Source: Pseudomonadota bacterium (GTDB lineage: Bacteria > Pseudomonadota > Alphaproteobacteria > Rhizobiales > Beijerinckiaceae). From it: a stretch of DNA of 64,000 nucleotides. The first letter of the stretch is position 1; every line of letters begins with the position of its first letter. This document shows positions 8,684 to 16,897 of this stretch, in pieces. Location: NCBI GenBank assembly GCA_021813805.1, contig JAKAJL010000002.1:62001-126000 (forward strand). Direction: 5' to 3'. Both the position numbers and the translations under genes were made by a program. The notes under the pieces are model-generated. The model had not been told where the DNA came from and made no database searches. It worked only from the letters and a program-made list of their open reading frames with translations.

Positions 8684-9454
8684 ATGAAGGCGCTCTCGGC
8701 GGCGATTTTGGCCGCGATCCTGATGCTTTTCGTCGCGGCGCCCGATGTCGTCGCGCCGGCCCGGGCGGACGACTGCCTGCTCGACCGTTGCGCCGACCGC
8801 CAGCCGGCGTCGCCATCCGCGCCGACCGGTCGTTTCGGGCCGGGCGGCCGTGCCGGGTCGGAACCTTGGCGCAGCGGCGCTGCGTCCGGCGATTTCGATT
8901 TCTACGTCCTATCCCTCTCGTGGTCGCCGAGCTTCTGCGCGACGATCGGCGCGCGGCGCGGTTCGGCACAATGCGCGCCGGGCGCCAATCCCGGCTTCGT
9001 CGTTCACGGCCTGTGGCCGCAGAACGCCGATGGCTATCCCAGCCAGTGCCCCGGCAATCCTTACCTGCCTTATTCGGTCCTGTCGCGGCTTGGCGATCTC
9101 TATCCCGATCCCGGCCTCGCGCGCCACGAATGGCGCCAGCACGGCCTGTGTTCCGGCAAGAGTCCTTCGGGCTATTTCGCCGATGTCCGCGCCGCGCGCG
9201 ATTCGGTCGCCGTTCCGCCGCCGCTCAAGGCGCCCCAGGCCGACCAGCGGCTCGCGCCCCAAAACATCCAGCGCGCCTTCATGGCGGCCAATCCGCGCCT
9301 GCGCGCCGGCATGATGGCGGTGACCTGCCGGCGCGGCCTGTTTCTCGAGGCGCGCTTCTGCCTGTCGAAGGATTTGCGCGATTTCGTGTCCTGTCCGGAG
9401 GTCGCGCGGGAGGGCTGCCGCGACATGAGCGTGGTCGTCCCCGCCGGGCGATGA
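8684..9454 (+). CDS. Secreted ribonuclease T2
   Basis: A 256-residue protein with a signal peptide (residues 1-28, ending ARA-D) and the RNase T2 catalytic segments: CAS I VVHGLWPQ (His108) and CAS II ARHEWRQHGLC (His148 and His153, with Glu149). Conserved cysteines flank them. The enzyme cleaves single-stranded RNA through a 2',3'-cyclic phosphate intermediate, here in the periplasm or outside, probably for RNA scavenging. I chose the ATG at 8684 because it begins the signal peptide; its stop overlaps the rlmJ start (ATGA). Confidence 0.92.
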   Translation: MKALSAAILAAILMLFVAAPDVVAPARADDCLLDRCADRQPASPSAPTGRFGPGGRAGSEPWRSGAASGDFDFYVLSLSWSPSFCATIGARRGSAQCAPGANPGFVVHGLWPQNADGYPSQCPGNPYLPYSVLSRLGDLYPDPGLARHEWRQHGLCSGKSPSGYFADVRAARDSVAVPPPLKAPQADQRLAPQNIQRAFMAANPRLRAGMMAVTCRRGLFLEARFCLSKDLRDFVSCPEVAREGCRDMSVVVPAGR

Positions 9455-10305
9455 ACTACCGCCACGAATTCCACGCCGGCAATTTCGCCGATGTCCTGAA
9501 ACATGCGGTCCTGGTCCGGACGCTGCTCTACCTGCGCCGCAAGGACAAGCCGTTCCGCGTCATCGACACCCACGCCGGGGCGGGGCTTTACGACCTGTCG
9601 GGGCCTGAAGCGGCGCGCTCCGGCGAGGCGCGCGACGGGATCCTGCGGCTGCTTGAGGGCGCCGATCTCGGCGAGGCCTCGGGCCTGCTGGCGCCCTATC
9701 TCGACGTCGTGCGCGCGGCGGGCGCCCCGCGGCTTTACCCCGGTTCGCCCCTGATCGCGCAATCCCTGCTGCGGCCGCAGGACCGCGCCCTGTTCTGCGA
9801 ATTGCTGCCCGAAGCGGCGCAAGCCCTGCGCCGGGCCGTGGGCCGCGACGCCAGGGTCAAGCAAATTGAGATCGACGGCTATGGCGGGCTCAGGGCTTAT
9901 CTGCCGCCCAGGGAGCGGCGCGGCCTGGTGCTGATCGATCCGCCCTTCGAGCGCCGCGACGAATATGAACGCCTGTTCGATGCGGTTGTCGCGGCCATGC
10001 GCAAATGGCCAACCGGGATTTTCATTGTCTGGCAGCCGGTCAAGGAGCCGGAAATCGCAAACGCCTTCTGCCGCGCGCTCGCCGCGCAGGCGCCGGACTG
10101 GCTGCGGATCGAGCTTCAGGTCGAAACGCCGGCGTTAGGGCGCCCGCTCGCCCGCACCGGGCTGATGGTCGTCAACCCGCCCTATGTCCTTGAAGATGAA
10201 ATGAAGAACATTCTTCCCGCGCTGGCGGGCGCCCTGGCGCGCGGACCAGGCGCCGAATTTTCGATCGAACGCGGCGGCGACGCGGAGCACGGCGCCCAGG
10301 GATGA
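9451..10305 (+). CDS. rlmJ: 23S rRNA (adenine2030-N6)-methyltransferase RlmJ
   Basis: A 284-residue SAM-dependent methyltransferase. The N-terminal family signature MNYRHEFHAGNFADVLKH is complete, a SAM-binding THAGAG motif follows near residue 45, and the catalytic DPPF motif is in VLIDPPFE. RlmJ methylates A2030 of 23S rRNA. The ATG overlaps the stop of the RNase T2 gene, so translation is coupled. The two products act in different compartments, so the pairing may reflect packing rather than pathway. Confidence 0.93.
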   Translation: MNYRHEFHAGNFADVLKHAVLVRTLLYLRRKDKPFRVIDTHAGAGLYDLSGPEAARSGEARDGILRLLEGADLGEASGLLAPYLDVVRAAGAPRLYPGSPLIAQSLLRPQDRALFCELLPEAAQALRRAVGRDARVKQIEIDGYGGLRAYLPPRERRGLVLIDPPFERRDEYERLFDAVVAAMRKWPTGIFIVWQPVKEPEIANAFCRALAAQAPDWLRIELQVETPALGRPLARTGLMVVNPPYVLEDEMKNILPALAGALARGPGAEFSIERGGDAEHGAQG

Positions 10306-10338
10306 GAAGCAAACGCTTCGTGACCAAGCCGCAAGGCC

Positions 10339-11208
10339 TCAAAAGGGCGGGACGCGCGCGGCGACAAGCCTGCTTTCAATGGCGGAAGTCCGCCCGGAGC
10401 CGGCATTGCCCGTTCCGCCGGCCGCGCGGCCTTCTTCATTTGCACCTGGGATGTTCAAGGTCCTTTTGCGCCTTGGCCCAAAGCTCTTCCCTCCTTGCTT
10501 TTTGGTTTCGGACATTCTGGTCAGGAGTTCTTTCGCGAGCTCCGTTGCAGCCCTTCGCGTTCCCGCGTCCTTCAGGCGCGAGCCGACGCGCAGCCAGCAA
10601 TAACCGGCCGGCCGGTCGGCTGCGGGATCTGGAGAGGGCAGCCAAACGTCTCCTGTTTTCACCTTCGAGTAGTCGAGACTCCCTGCCAGATATTCCAAGC
10701 CGAAGATCGCGGGGCCGAAGTTCTGTTCCGCCGCTTGCGTCAGCAGCGCCCGGCCGGAGCCTCGCCGTATGAGCTCGCGCCGAACTCCGATGTGATATTC
10801 CGCCTCGGCGTCGCCCTGTGCGGCTTCGTGCTCAAGCTCCACGACGGATGCCGGCTTCCCTTCGCGGCGGCGCTCAACCATTCGGAGCGCCTTATCGATT
10901 TCGACCGGCTCAAGAAACTTCATGCCGTTCAGGCAGTCCCTCGTTCCTACGAAGGCGACCGCGCCGCCGAACACGTAAGGTCCGGACAGGACCATGACGG
11001 AGTTCCATTCTTCCTTACCTGCGCCCGGCTCGATCGCGTCGATGAAAAGCTGAGCGTCCGGGCCTTCAAATCGGTGAGTGATTTGGCCTTGCTGTTCAAT
11101 ATCGGAGGGTTTTGCGCAGGCGAGCTTTTCCGCGCGAGCGAAAGGCGCAGAGGCCAGGACCAACAGCCTCATTCCGAATGAAATCGCCAAAAATCCTGCT
11201 CTGCTCAC
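10339..11208 (-). CDS. Periplasmic Sel1-like hypothetical protein
   Basis: A 289-residue product beginning with a signal peptide (about residues 1-26, ending ARA-E). The middle carries AAQGDAEAEYHIG and AAEQNFGPAIFGLEYLAG, spaced helices with the small-residue pattern of Sel1/TPR-like repeats, followed by AGYCWLRVGSRL, also a Sel1-like segment. The C-terminus is basic and low complexity. Two cysteines lie early (LACAKP, TRDCLNG). No catalytic motif is visible. It converges on rlmJ with 33 bases between stops. Confidence 0.65.
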   Translation of the reverse strand: MSRAGFLAISFGMRLLVLASAPFARAEKLACAKPSDIEQQGQITHRFEGPDAQLFIDAIEPGAGKEEWNSVMVLSGPYVFGGAVAFVGTRDCLNGMKFLEPVEIDKALRMVERRREGKPASVVELEHEAAQGDAEAEYHIGVRRELIRRGSGRALLTQAAEQNFGPAIFGLEYLAGSLDYSKVKTGDVWLPSPDPAADRPAGYCWLRVGSRLKDAGTRRAATELAKELLTRMSETKKQGGKSFGPRRKRTLNIPGANEEGRAAGGTGNAGSGRTSAIESRLVAARVPPF

Positions 11209-11706
11209 GGCGCCCCCGGTCCCTCCCGTCGGGTCGAATGTAACACTTGGCGCACACGCCTGACAGATGCGATGGTTTTGTCGGGATCGGCCACGCCTCC
11301 GAGGAAGCGGCCAAGCTTCAGCGAGCGGCCCGCGGCAATAAAAAAGTCAAGCAGGACGACATCGATACACGACGAATGAGGCGCGGTGCGGTATAGCTTT
11401 AGCGTACAATATGATGTATATATTCGATACATCGAATATACGCAACAACACTTAACGTAAATGAAGAAAAACGCAAACAAACTCTTGCCAAGTGTGATGT
11501 TGTGTCGCAACGTATGATCTTGGGGGATTTCGTTTCGACGAAGCGGCGGAGCAATGGATTCGCCGGTCTTGCGATACAAGAAGCCTATATAACAGCAAGC
11601 GATCCGCCAAGCGGCCGAGGCAATCGGGCCGGGTGGACTGCACTTGGAATTGCAATCCCAGCGGCGCGCCGCCCGAACTGTCGGCCTTGAACGGAGGAAA
11701 CACGTC
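11209..11706. other. AT-rich intergenic region and long cspA leader
   Basis: A 498-base stretch, markedly AT-rich between about 11340 and 11520 in contrast to its surroundings. It must contain the promoter of the minus Sel1-like gene and of the plus cold-shock gene, which probably has a long leader. A perfect 22-base inverted repeat lies at 11419-11440. Frames that cross it show no protein features. Confidence 0.6.
11419..11440. promoter_or_regulatory. Perfect palindrome, probable operator
   Basis: TATATTCGAT-AC-ATCGAATATA: 10-base arms with a 2-base centre, without mismatch, in the AT-rich gap between two divergent genes. The short centre makes a dimeric protein-binding site more likely than an RNA hairpin. 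The regulator is unknown. Confidence 0.5.
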
Positions 11707-11919
11707 ATGGCTCAGTCGGGAACGATCAAATTCTTCAACGCGGACAAAGGCTGGGGCTTCATTCGGCCCGCCGACGGCGGCAAGGATATTTTCGTCCATA
11801 TCACCGCCGTCGAACAGGCCGGCCTGACGGCGCTCAACGAGGGCCAGAAACTCACCTTCGAGGTCGAGCCCGACAAAAAAGGCAAGGGGCCGAAGGCGGT
11901 CAATCTCCATTTGGAGTAA
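11707..11919 (+). CDS. Cold-shock domain protein
   Basis: A 70-residue single cold-shock domain (CspA family), a five-stranded nucleic-acid-binding barrel acting as RNA chaperone. RNP1 is KGWGFI (residues 14-19) and RNP2 is DIFVHI. Length is typical (about 70). The start at 11707 is fixed by GGAGG (11693-11697). The frame is open further upstream, but the extension is not conserved in type. Expression may be controlled by the long AT-rich leader, as for many csp genes. I give no letter, since family members cannot be told apart here. Confidence 0.92.
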   Translation: MAQSGTIKFFNADKGWGFIRPADGGKDIFVHITAVEQAGLTALNEGQKLTFEVEPDKKGKGPKAVNLHLE

Positions 11920-12032
11920 CGCCTGGGGCGGGGTTTCGCGGCGCCCGCAATGCGAGCGAAAAGCTTGCGGCCGGAGACAGAATCGGGTTCGCCTTCATGC
12001 GCGCGATTTTGCCTGTGCGCGGAGTTCTCGCC

Positions 12033-12629
12033 ATGAAGCTGTATTTTTCGCCGACCTCGCCTTTTTCCCGCAAGGCGCGCATCGCCGCCGCCTTGGCGGG
12101 CGTTGACGACAGGATCGAACTGGTCCGCGCCGACACCAACAATCCGACAGACGTCCTTCGCGTCAAAAATCCGCTCGGCAAGATCCCGACGCTCGAGCGC
12201 GAGGACGGGCCCTGCATTTACGACAGCGCGGTGATCTGCGCTTATCTCGACGAACTCGCCGGCGGCGGCCGGGTCATCCCGGCCGAACGCGAGGCGCGTT
12301 TCGCCGCCTTGACGCTCGAAGCGCTCGCCGACGGCGTCGCCGACGCCGCGATCCTGCAGATCTATGAGAAGCGCATGCGCGCGGAGAGCGAATACAGCGA
12401 GAACTGGATCGCGCATCAGCGCGGCAAGATCGATCGGGCGATGGCGTCACTCGAAGCCTCCCCGCCGCAACCCGGCGCAAGCCATATCGGCGCGATCGCC
12501 CTCGCCTGTGCGCTGGGCTATCTCGACCTGCGTTTCGACGGCGCCTGGCGCGCCGGCCATCCGCGCCTCGTCGCCTGGCTCGACTCCTTCGTGGCGGCGG
12601 TTCCGGCCTTCGACAAGACCAGGGCGTAA
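12033..12629 (+). CDS. Glutathione S-transferase family protein
   Basis: A 198-residue protein with an N-terminal thioredoxin-like domain (KLYFSPTSPFSRKARIA, Ser near residue 8 in the position of the catalytic residue; NPLGKIPTLE with the cis-proline and DSAVICAYLDE binding the gamma-glutamyl group) and an all-helical C-terminal domain. Substrate is unknown. I prefer the ATG at 12033, which gives the standard start KLYFSP; the frame opens at 11997. It is followed by a hairpin shared with the convergent porin gene. Confidence 0.9.
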   Translation: MKLYFSPTSPFSRKARIAAALAGVDDRIELVRADTNNPTDVLRVKNPLGKIPTLEREDGPCIYDSAVICAYLDELAGGGRVIPAEREARFAALTLEALADGVADAAILQIYEKRMRAESEYSENWIAHQRGKIDRAMASLEASPPQPGASHIGAIALACALGYLDLRFDGAWRAGHPRLVAWLDSFVAAVPAFDKTRA

Positions 12630-12658
12630 AAAAGCCCCGGCGCAGGACGCCGGGGCTT
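12626..12658 (-). terminator. Terminator of the Omp25-like gene
   Basis: AAGCCCCGGCG (12632-12642), 5-base loop, CGCCGGGGCTT (12648-12658): an 11-bp perfect stem. On the minus strand it is followed by a run of six T (12631-12626), so it ends transcription of the minus porin gene; it may also act on the convergent GST transcript. Confidence 0.8.
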
Positions 12659-12727
12659 CGGAGGAGGCGTGGGAGCATCGCCTGTGTCGTGCGCCTTCCG
12701 CGGGATTGGCGCCTTTTTTCGCGGACT

Positions 12728-13405
12728 TCAGAACTTGTAGTTCACGCCGGCGCGCAGCATGTTCACACTGGCGCTCGCGCTCATGACATTGGGCGTGAGA
12801 CCGAAAAAGCTGTTGCTGCCGAAGGACGCGAACAGATATTCGGCCTTGACCGTGATGTGCGGCGTGACGGCATATTCCGCGCCGAAGCCCAGAGCATAGC
12901 CGTTGGACCAGAAACTCTGATTGGCGGTCGCGCTCGCGACGTAATTGTTCAATGTGCCGGCGACTTCCGCGCCCGCATAGCCGCCGGTTCCGAAAATCAG
13001 CAAACGGTCCATTGCATAGCCGACCCGCGCGCGGATCGTGGCGATATTTTCGATGTTGCCGCTCGAAAATACGCCGGGCGCGATCGAACCGCTCGAAGCG
13101 AAATGCGACCAGTCATAATCGGCCTCGGCGCCGACCAGCAGATTGCCCGACTGGTAATTATAGCCTGCGGTGCCGCCGATCAGCCAACCGTCGGGATTGG
13201 AGCCGAAATAAGAGCGCCCCCCGCCGATAAAGTTGCCGAGCCCGGCGCCGAGGTTGAGGCCGGCGTAGAAACCGGTCCAGGTGAAGGATGGCGGATAATC
13301 GTAAGAGGCCGGCGCATCCTTGCTGTAGGGCAGATCGGCGGCCTGCGCCAGCGACGCGAAGGAGATCGCCGCGCCGCTGATCAAGGCGATCGAAACCTTT
13401 CTCAT
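12728..13405 (-). CDS. Outer-membrane beta-barrel protein (Omp25/RopB-like)
   Basis: A 225-residue protein with a signal peptide ending AQA-A (residue 22). It shows the hallmarks of the alphaproteobacterial opacity/Omp25 family: WTGFYAGLNLGAGLG after a short spacer, GGTAGYNYQSGNLLVGAEADYDWS, TIRARVGYAMDRLLIFGTGGYAGA, and a C-terminal strand ending in Phe (VNYKF). It is predicted as an eight-stranded barrel in the outer membrane. The gene is followed by a strong terminator and preceded by an AT-rich promoter region. Confidence 0.92.
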   Translation of the reverse strand: MRKVSIALISGAAISFASLAQAADLPYSKDAPASYDYPPSFTWTGFYAGLNLGAGLGNFIGGGRSYFGSNPDGWLIGGTAGYNYQSGNLLVGAEADYDWSHFASSGSIAPGVFSSGNIENIATIRARVGYAMDRLLIFGTGGYAGAEVAGTLNNYVASATANQSFWSNGYALGFGAEYAVTPHITVKAEYLFASFGSNSFFGLTPNVMSASASVNMLRAGVNYKF

Positions 13406-13693
13406 TTCTCAACTCCGGATCGAGGCCGTTCGACGGCCGGTCTGGAGCGATTTAGGATCGTAAAGGTAATTGGAGCGTAAAAATAAATGGTTTATGCAAA
13501 TTAGGAAATATGATGTCACTAAGGCGAATAAGAGATGAATCCTGTCATGATTGTTTTAACTAAAATTAGGCGGAGTTATTTGGTTAACGCGCAATCGCGT
13601 TGCTGAATATGCGTTTACACTGCCCGAATATCCTAACCGTATATTGGTTAATATCGCAGGTGCCGAAGCAATGGCCACGAAGAAAGCCCACGC

Positions 13694-13951
13694 TCAATCG
13701 GCGCTCGGCAGCCGGCGCATGGTAAATTCGATCCGTCCGTCGGCCAGTTCGCTCCAGGATTCGATTTCGGTCATATAGGCGGCCTTGGGGAAGGCGGCGA
13801 AAATCTCGCGCGCCTTCTCGCGCGCTTCGTCGCGCGGCAGGGTGAAGGATTCCCGCTTGAATCCGTCGGCGCGCCGCTCCTGCGACGCCTGCCGCAGCTT
13901 TCCGGCCATGCGCGCGGCGAGTTCGACCGGATGCTTGTTTTCCACCGCCAT
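13694..13951 (-). CDS. Small conserved hypothetical protein
   Basis: An 85-residue soluble protein with no signal peptide or membrane segment, mostly helical and basic in the first half (EKAREIFAAFPKAAYMTEIESW), ending in a short strand. It looks like the family of small uncharacterised proteins common in Hyphomicrobiales. It lies upstream of cca on the same strand but 253 or more bases beyond cca's 3' end, so it is a separate short transcript. Confidence 0.6.
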   Translation of the reverse strand: MAVENKHPVELAARMAGKLRQASQERRADGFKRESFTLPRDEAREKAREIFAAFPKAAYMTEIESWSELADGRIEFTMRRLPSAD

Positions 13952-13997
13952 GTCTTTCCCGAGGGCGCGGTTCCGCCGCCTCGCCCGAGAGTAAAAC

Positions 13998-15287
13998 CTA
14001 ACGCCGGTTCCGCGTCCAGCCTGATTCGTGCAGCGAGGATTCTTGCGGTCCCTGCGCGCAGGCGGCGTCCATCAGCGCCGCGATCCGTTTCGGGTCTTGG
14101 GGGAACCCGGCGCGGATCCAGGCGGCCTGCAGGCGTTTCAGCGCCGCGCCGAGACCCGCGCCTTGCCGGACGCCGCGCGCGAGAAGATCGGCGGCGGCGA
14201 ATGGCGCCTTGGGCGCCGGCGTGTCGCGCAGAAAGGCCTGCGCCGCGAGAAAGTCCTGGTCGTTCGGCCCCGCCGGGCCTTCCGCCTGGATCAGCAGCAG
14301 AGCGTCGCGGGCGGCCTGGGCGCCGCGCAGGAAAAGCTGCTCGCGCAATTGCGCCGGCGACGGGGCTTGGGTGGCGCCATGCCAGGCGGCGGCGGCCGCG
14401 GCCATTTCGGCGAGCCGGCGCCTTTCCGCGCGCGACAGGCGGAGCGCCTCGCTGAGGCGCTCCGCGTCGCTGGCGCTGTGCACGGCGAGCGCGGCAAGCG
14501 AAACGAGCGGGTCCGAGAGGTTTTGCGCGGAAAGAATCGCGGCGAGGCGGCGGTTGCGCGCCGGCCAGGGCGCGACATGGAGAAAAGCGAGCAGCCCCGC
14601 CTGGCTCATGGCTTCGATCACGGCGGCGGAACGCGGGAAAGACAGGACCTTGAGCATTTCGCCGCCCAGCCGCTCGCGCGAAAGCTGGGCGACGCCGCCG
14701 CGCAAGGCGATGCAGGCGGCGAAGCCCTCGGCGTCGAGCGGACCTTCGCCATAGCAGGCGGAAAAGCGGAAAAAACGCAGGATGCGCAGATAGTCTTCCA
14801 TGATGCGCTGGCGGGGGTCGCCGATGAATCGCACCCGGCGTTGCGCGAGGTCGTCGAGACCGCCGACATAATCGTAAATCCGGCCCTGGACGTCGACCGA
14901 GAGCGCGTTGATGGTGAAATCCCGCCTTTGCGCGTCGGCGGCGAAATCCTCGCCGAAGCGCACCTTGGCGCGGCGACCGTCGGTCTCGACATCCTCGCGC
15001 AGGGACGTGACCTCAAAATGCGCGCCGTCGAGCACCAGGGTCACGGTGCCGTGCTCGATCCCGGTCGGAACCGCGCGAATCCCCGCGCGCTCGGATTTGG
15101 CGATGACGACTTCTGGCGGCGCGGCGACGGCGAGATCGATGTCCGCGATCCGTTCGCCGAGAAGCGCGTTGCGCACCGCGCCGCCGATCACCCGCGCCTC
15201 GACGCCGTCGAGCGCGCCGAAGACCTTTTTGAGCGCCGGGCGGTCGAGCAGGGGCCGCAGATCCCCATTCAGCAGTGCGCGGCTCAT
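13998..15287 (-). CDS. cca: CCA tRNA nucleotidyltransferase
   Basis: A 429-residue class II polymerase-beta-type nucleotidyltransferase that adds or repairs the CCA end of tRNAs. The head domain carries VIGGAVRNALLGERIADIDLA (G-G-x-V-R-N and the D-x-D metal motif), then the RRDFTINAL segment, DP-R-R-I-x-x-D-x-L-R motif (GDPRQRIMEDYLRILRFFRF) and a helical tail. The start at 15287 overlaps the stop of the DUF6111 gene (ATGA). The C-terminus lacks an HD phosphohydrolase domain, as usual for alphaproteobacteria. It is the last gene of a four-gene minus operon. Confidence 0.94.
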   Translation of the reverse strand: MSRALLNGDLRPLLDRPALKKVFGALDGVEARVIGGAVRNALLGERIADIDLAVAAPPEVVIAKSERAGIRAVPTGIEHGTVTLVLDGAHFEVTSLREDVETDGRRAKVRFGEDFAADAQRRDFTINALSVDVQGRIYDYVGGLDDLAQRRVRFIGDPRQRIMEDYLRILRFFRFSACYGEGPLDAEGFAACIALRGGVAQLSRERLGGEMLKVLSFPRSAAVIEAMSQAGLLAFLHVAPWPARNRRLAAILSAQNLSDPLVSLAALAVHSASDAERLSEALRLSRAERRRLAEMAAAAAAWHGATQAPSPAQLREQLFLRGAQAARDALLLIQAEGPAGPNDQDFLAAQAFLRDTPAPKAPFAAADLLARGVRQGAGLGAALKRLQAAWIRAGFPQDPKRIAALMDAACAQGPQESSLHESGWTRNRR

Positions 15288-15544
15288 TGGAAACGCCCCG
15301 GCGTCAGGCGGCCGTGATCCATATGGGCGGGCACATAGACGCCGGACGGGGCCGCGCCGAAAAGTCCGGCATAGACGAAGCCGAGGATGACAAAAGAAAA
15401 GCCCACAAGCGTCAGCCAGAAGACCGCGCCGCGCGACCAATGGCCGACGACCAGCGGATGGCGGGCGCGATAGAACAGAAACAGGGCATAAGCCAGAAAG
15501 GGCGCGGCGAACAGGCCGAGCGACTCGAGCAGCGAACGCGCCAT
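15284..15544 (-). CDS. Small two-helix membrane protein (DUF6111)
   Basis: An 86-residue protein with two membrane segments (about 8-24 and 38-63) and a short polar tail. It matches the DUF6111 family of Hyphomicrobiales, which is regularly found between a NUDIX hydrolase gene and cca. The start codon abuts the stop of the NUDIX gene directly and its stop overlaps the cca start. Function is unknown. Confidence 0.8.
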   Translation of the reverse strand: MARSLLESLGLFAAPFLAYALFLFYRARHPLVVGHWSRGAVFWLTLVGFSFVILGFVYAGLFGAAPSGVYVPAHMDHGRLTPGRFQ

Positions 15545-16192
15545 TTAGGAATAGAGCCTTTCATAAAGATTGCGGATCATGCCCGCGGTCGCGCCCCAAA
15601 TATAGCGGTTTTCGTAAGGCATGGCGTAAAATTGCCGCCGCCGCCCCTGCCATTGCCGGAAATGGCGCTGGTGGTTGGCTTCGTCCATCAGGAAGGACAG
15701 GGGCGTTTCGAAGACGTCGGCCACTTCAAAGGCGTTCACGCTGAGATCGAGTGGGGCGCGGGCGAGGCCGACGATGGGAAAGACTCTAAAGCCGGTGCTG
15801 GTCTGGTACGGGTCGAGACAGCCGAGGATTTCAACTCGTGCGTGGAAAAGGCCGATTTCCTCCTCCGCCTCGCGCAGGGCCGCGTCGAGCGGCGATTCGC
15901 CGGGCTCGATCTTGCCGCCGGGAAAGGCGATCTGGCCCGAATGCTCGTTCAAATGGCTGGCGCGCTGGGTCAGCAGCAGAAACAGGCCGTCGTCGCGCGC
16001 GACAACCGGCGCGAGCACAGCCGCGGGGCGCGCGGGCGACGGCGGCACAGCGGTCTCGCCGCTCAGAGGCTCGTTCAGGCGGTGGTCGCCATGATGCGGG
16101 CGCGCGGCGGGATCGAAAGCCGCCTCCGGCCAGCTTTGGCGGAGGTTTTTCCGGGCGCGCGCCAGAAAATCTTCGGCGTCGAAGGATGTCAT
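15545..16192 (-). CDS. NUDIX hydrolase, CoA pyrophosphatase type
   Basis: A 215-residue NUDIX enzyme. The NUDIX box GGKIEPGES-x5-ALREAEEEIGL is complete with the REAEEEIG core, preceded by LLLTQRASHLNEHSGQIAFPGG, which is the UPF0035/CoA diphosphatase signature. It probably hydrolyses CoA or its oxidised forms to phosphopantetheine and 3',5'-ADP. The ATG at 16192 overlaps the stop of the DUF1285 gene. Although the frame extends upstream to 16690, this start fits both family length and the overlap. Confidence 0.9.
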   Translation of the reverse strand: MTSFDAEDFLARARKNLRQSWPEAAFDPAARPHHGDHRLNEPLSGETAVPPSPARPAAVLAPVVARDDGLFLLLTQRASHLNEHSGQIAFPGGKIEPGESPLDAALREAEEEIGLFHARVEILGCLDPYQTSTGFRVFPIVGLARAPLDLSVNAFEVADVFETPLSFLMDEANHQRHFRQWQGRRRQFYAMPYENRYIWGATAGMIRNLYERLYS

Positions 16193-16764
16193 GTCAGGTC
16201 CGCGATCTCGCGCATCGGCGCCATGGCGAAAAAGGCGCCCTTCGACCAGACGCCGAACATCTCTTCGCCGTCGACCGCCCTGGCCTCGGCCCAGGCGACG
16301 AGGTCGTAAAACAAAGCGCGCTTGACGAGAGCCCACAAATCGCCGCGCACCAGAACATAGGGCTTGAGGCCGCCACTCTCGCCGGGCAGGAATTTCAAGG
16401 GATTTTTCGCCGAAATTTCGACCCAGTCGTCGACATTGGTGCGCAGTCGCAAAATCTGGGCTTCGCCCTCGCCCTCGCGTAATAGCTCGACGCCGAGAAA
16501 GGGCGCGTCCTCGACCTCTATGCCGACGCATTCGACTGGCGTCACCAGCACGAAACGCTCCCGGTCCTTGCGCAGGATGCCGGAAAAAAGCCTGACAAGA
16601 GCGGGGCGGCCGATCGGCGTCCCGTTGTAGAACCAGGTCCCGTCGCGGGCGATGCGCATGTCGATCTCGCCGCAATAAGGCGGGTTCCATAAATGCACCG
16701 GCGCCGGCCCGGGCGATTCGCGCGCCTCGGCCAGCCCGCGCAGGGGATCGGACGGATTGGTCAT
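16189..16764 (-). CDS. DUF1285 domain protein
   Basis: A 191-residue cytoplasmic protein matching the DUF1285 family (CGEIDMRIARDGTWFYNGTPIGRPALVRLFSGIL at the start of the domain). Structures of the family show a two-domain fold, without assigned activity. It is the first gene of the minus operon DUF1285-NUDIX-DUF6111-cca, an arrangement that is conserved in many alphaproteobacteria and is likely linked to RNA or cofactor housekeeping, which is inference. Confidence 0.85.
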   Translation of the reverse strand: MTNPSDPLRGLAEARESPGPAPVHLWNPPYCGEIDMRIARDGTWFYNGTPIGRPALVRLFSGILRKDRERFVLVTPVECVGIEVEDAPFLGVELLREGEGEAQILRLRTNVDDWVEISAKNPLKFLPGESGGLKPYVLVRGDLWALVKRALFYDLVAWAEARAVDGEEMFGVWSKGAFFAMAPMREIADLT

Positions 16765-16897
16765 CTTAACCTTTCGGACCCGCGCCGCCTTGATTTGGCG
16801 GCATTTTACCCCGTGAATGGCGGCGGGGCGCCTATTATCTGTTTATCGGCGCCCGCGCGCCAGCCTATAGTGCCGTCCGCACAGGAGAAACTCTGGC

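Noticed and set aside
14028-15317. A 429-codon plus frame opposite cca
   Set aside because: Low complexity, no domain; the minus-strand cca shows complete nucleotidyltransferase motifs.
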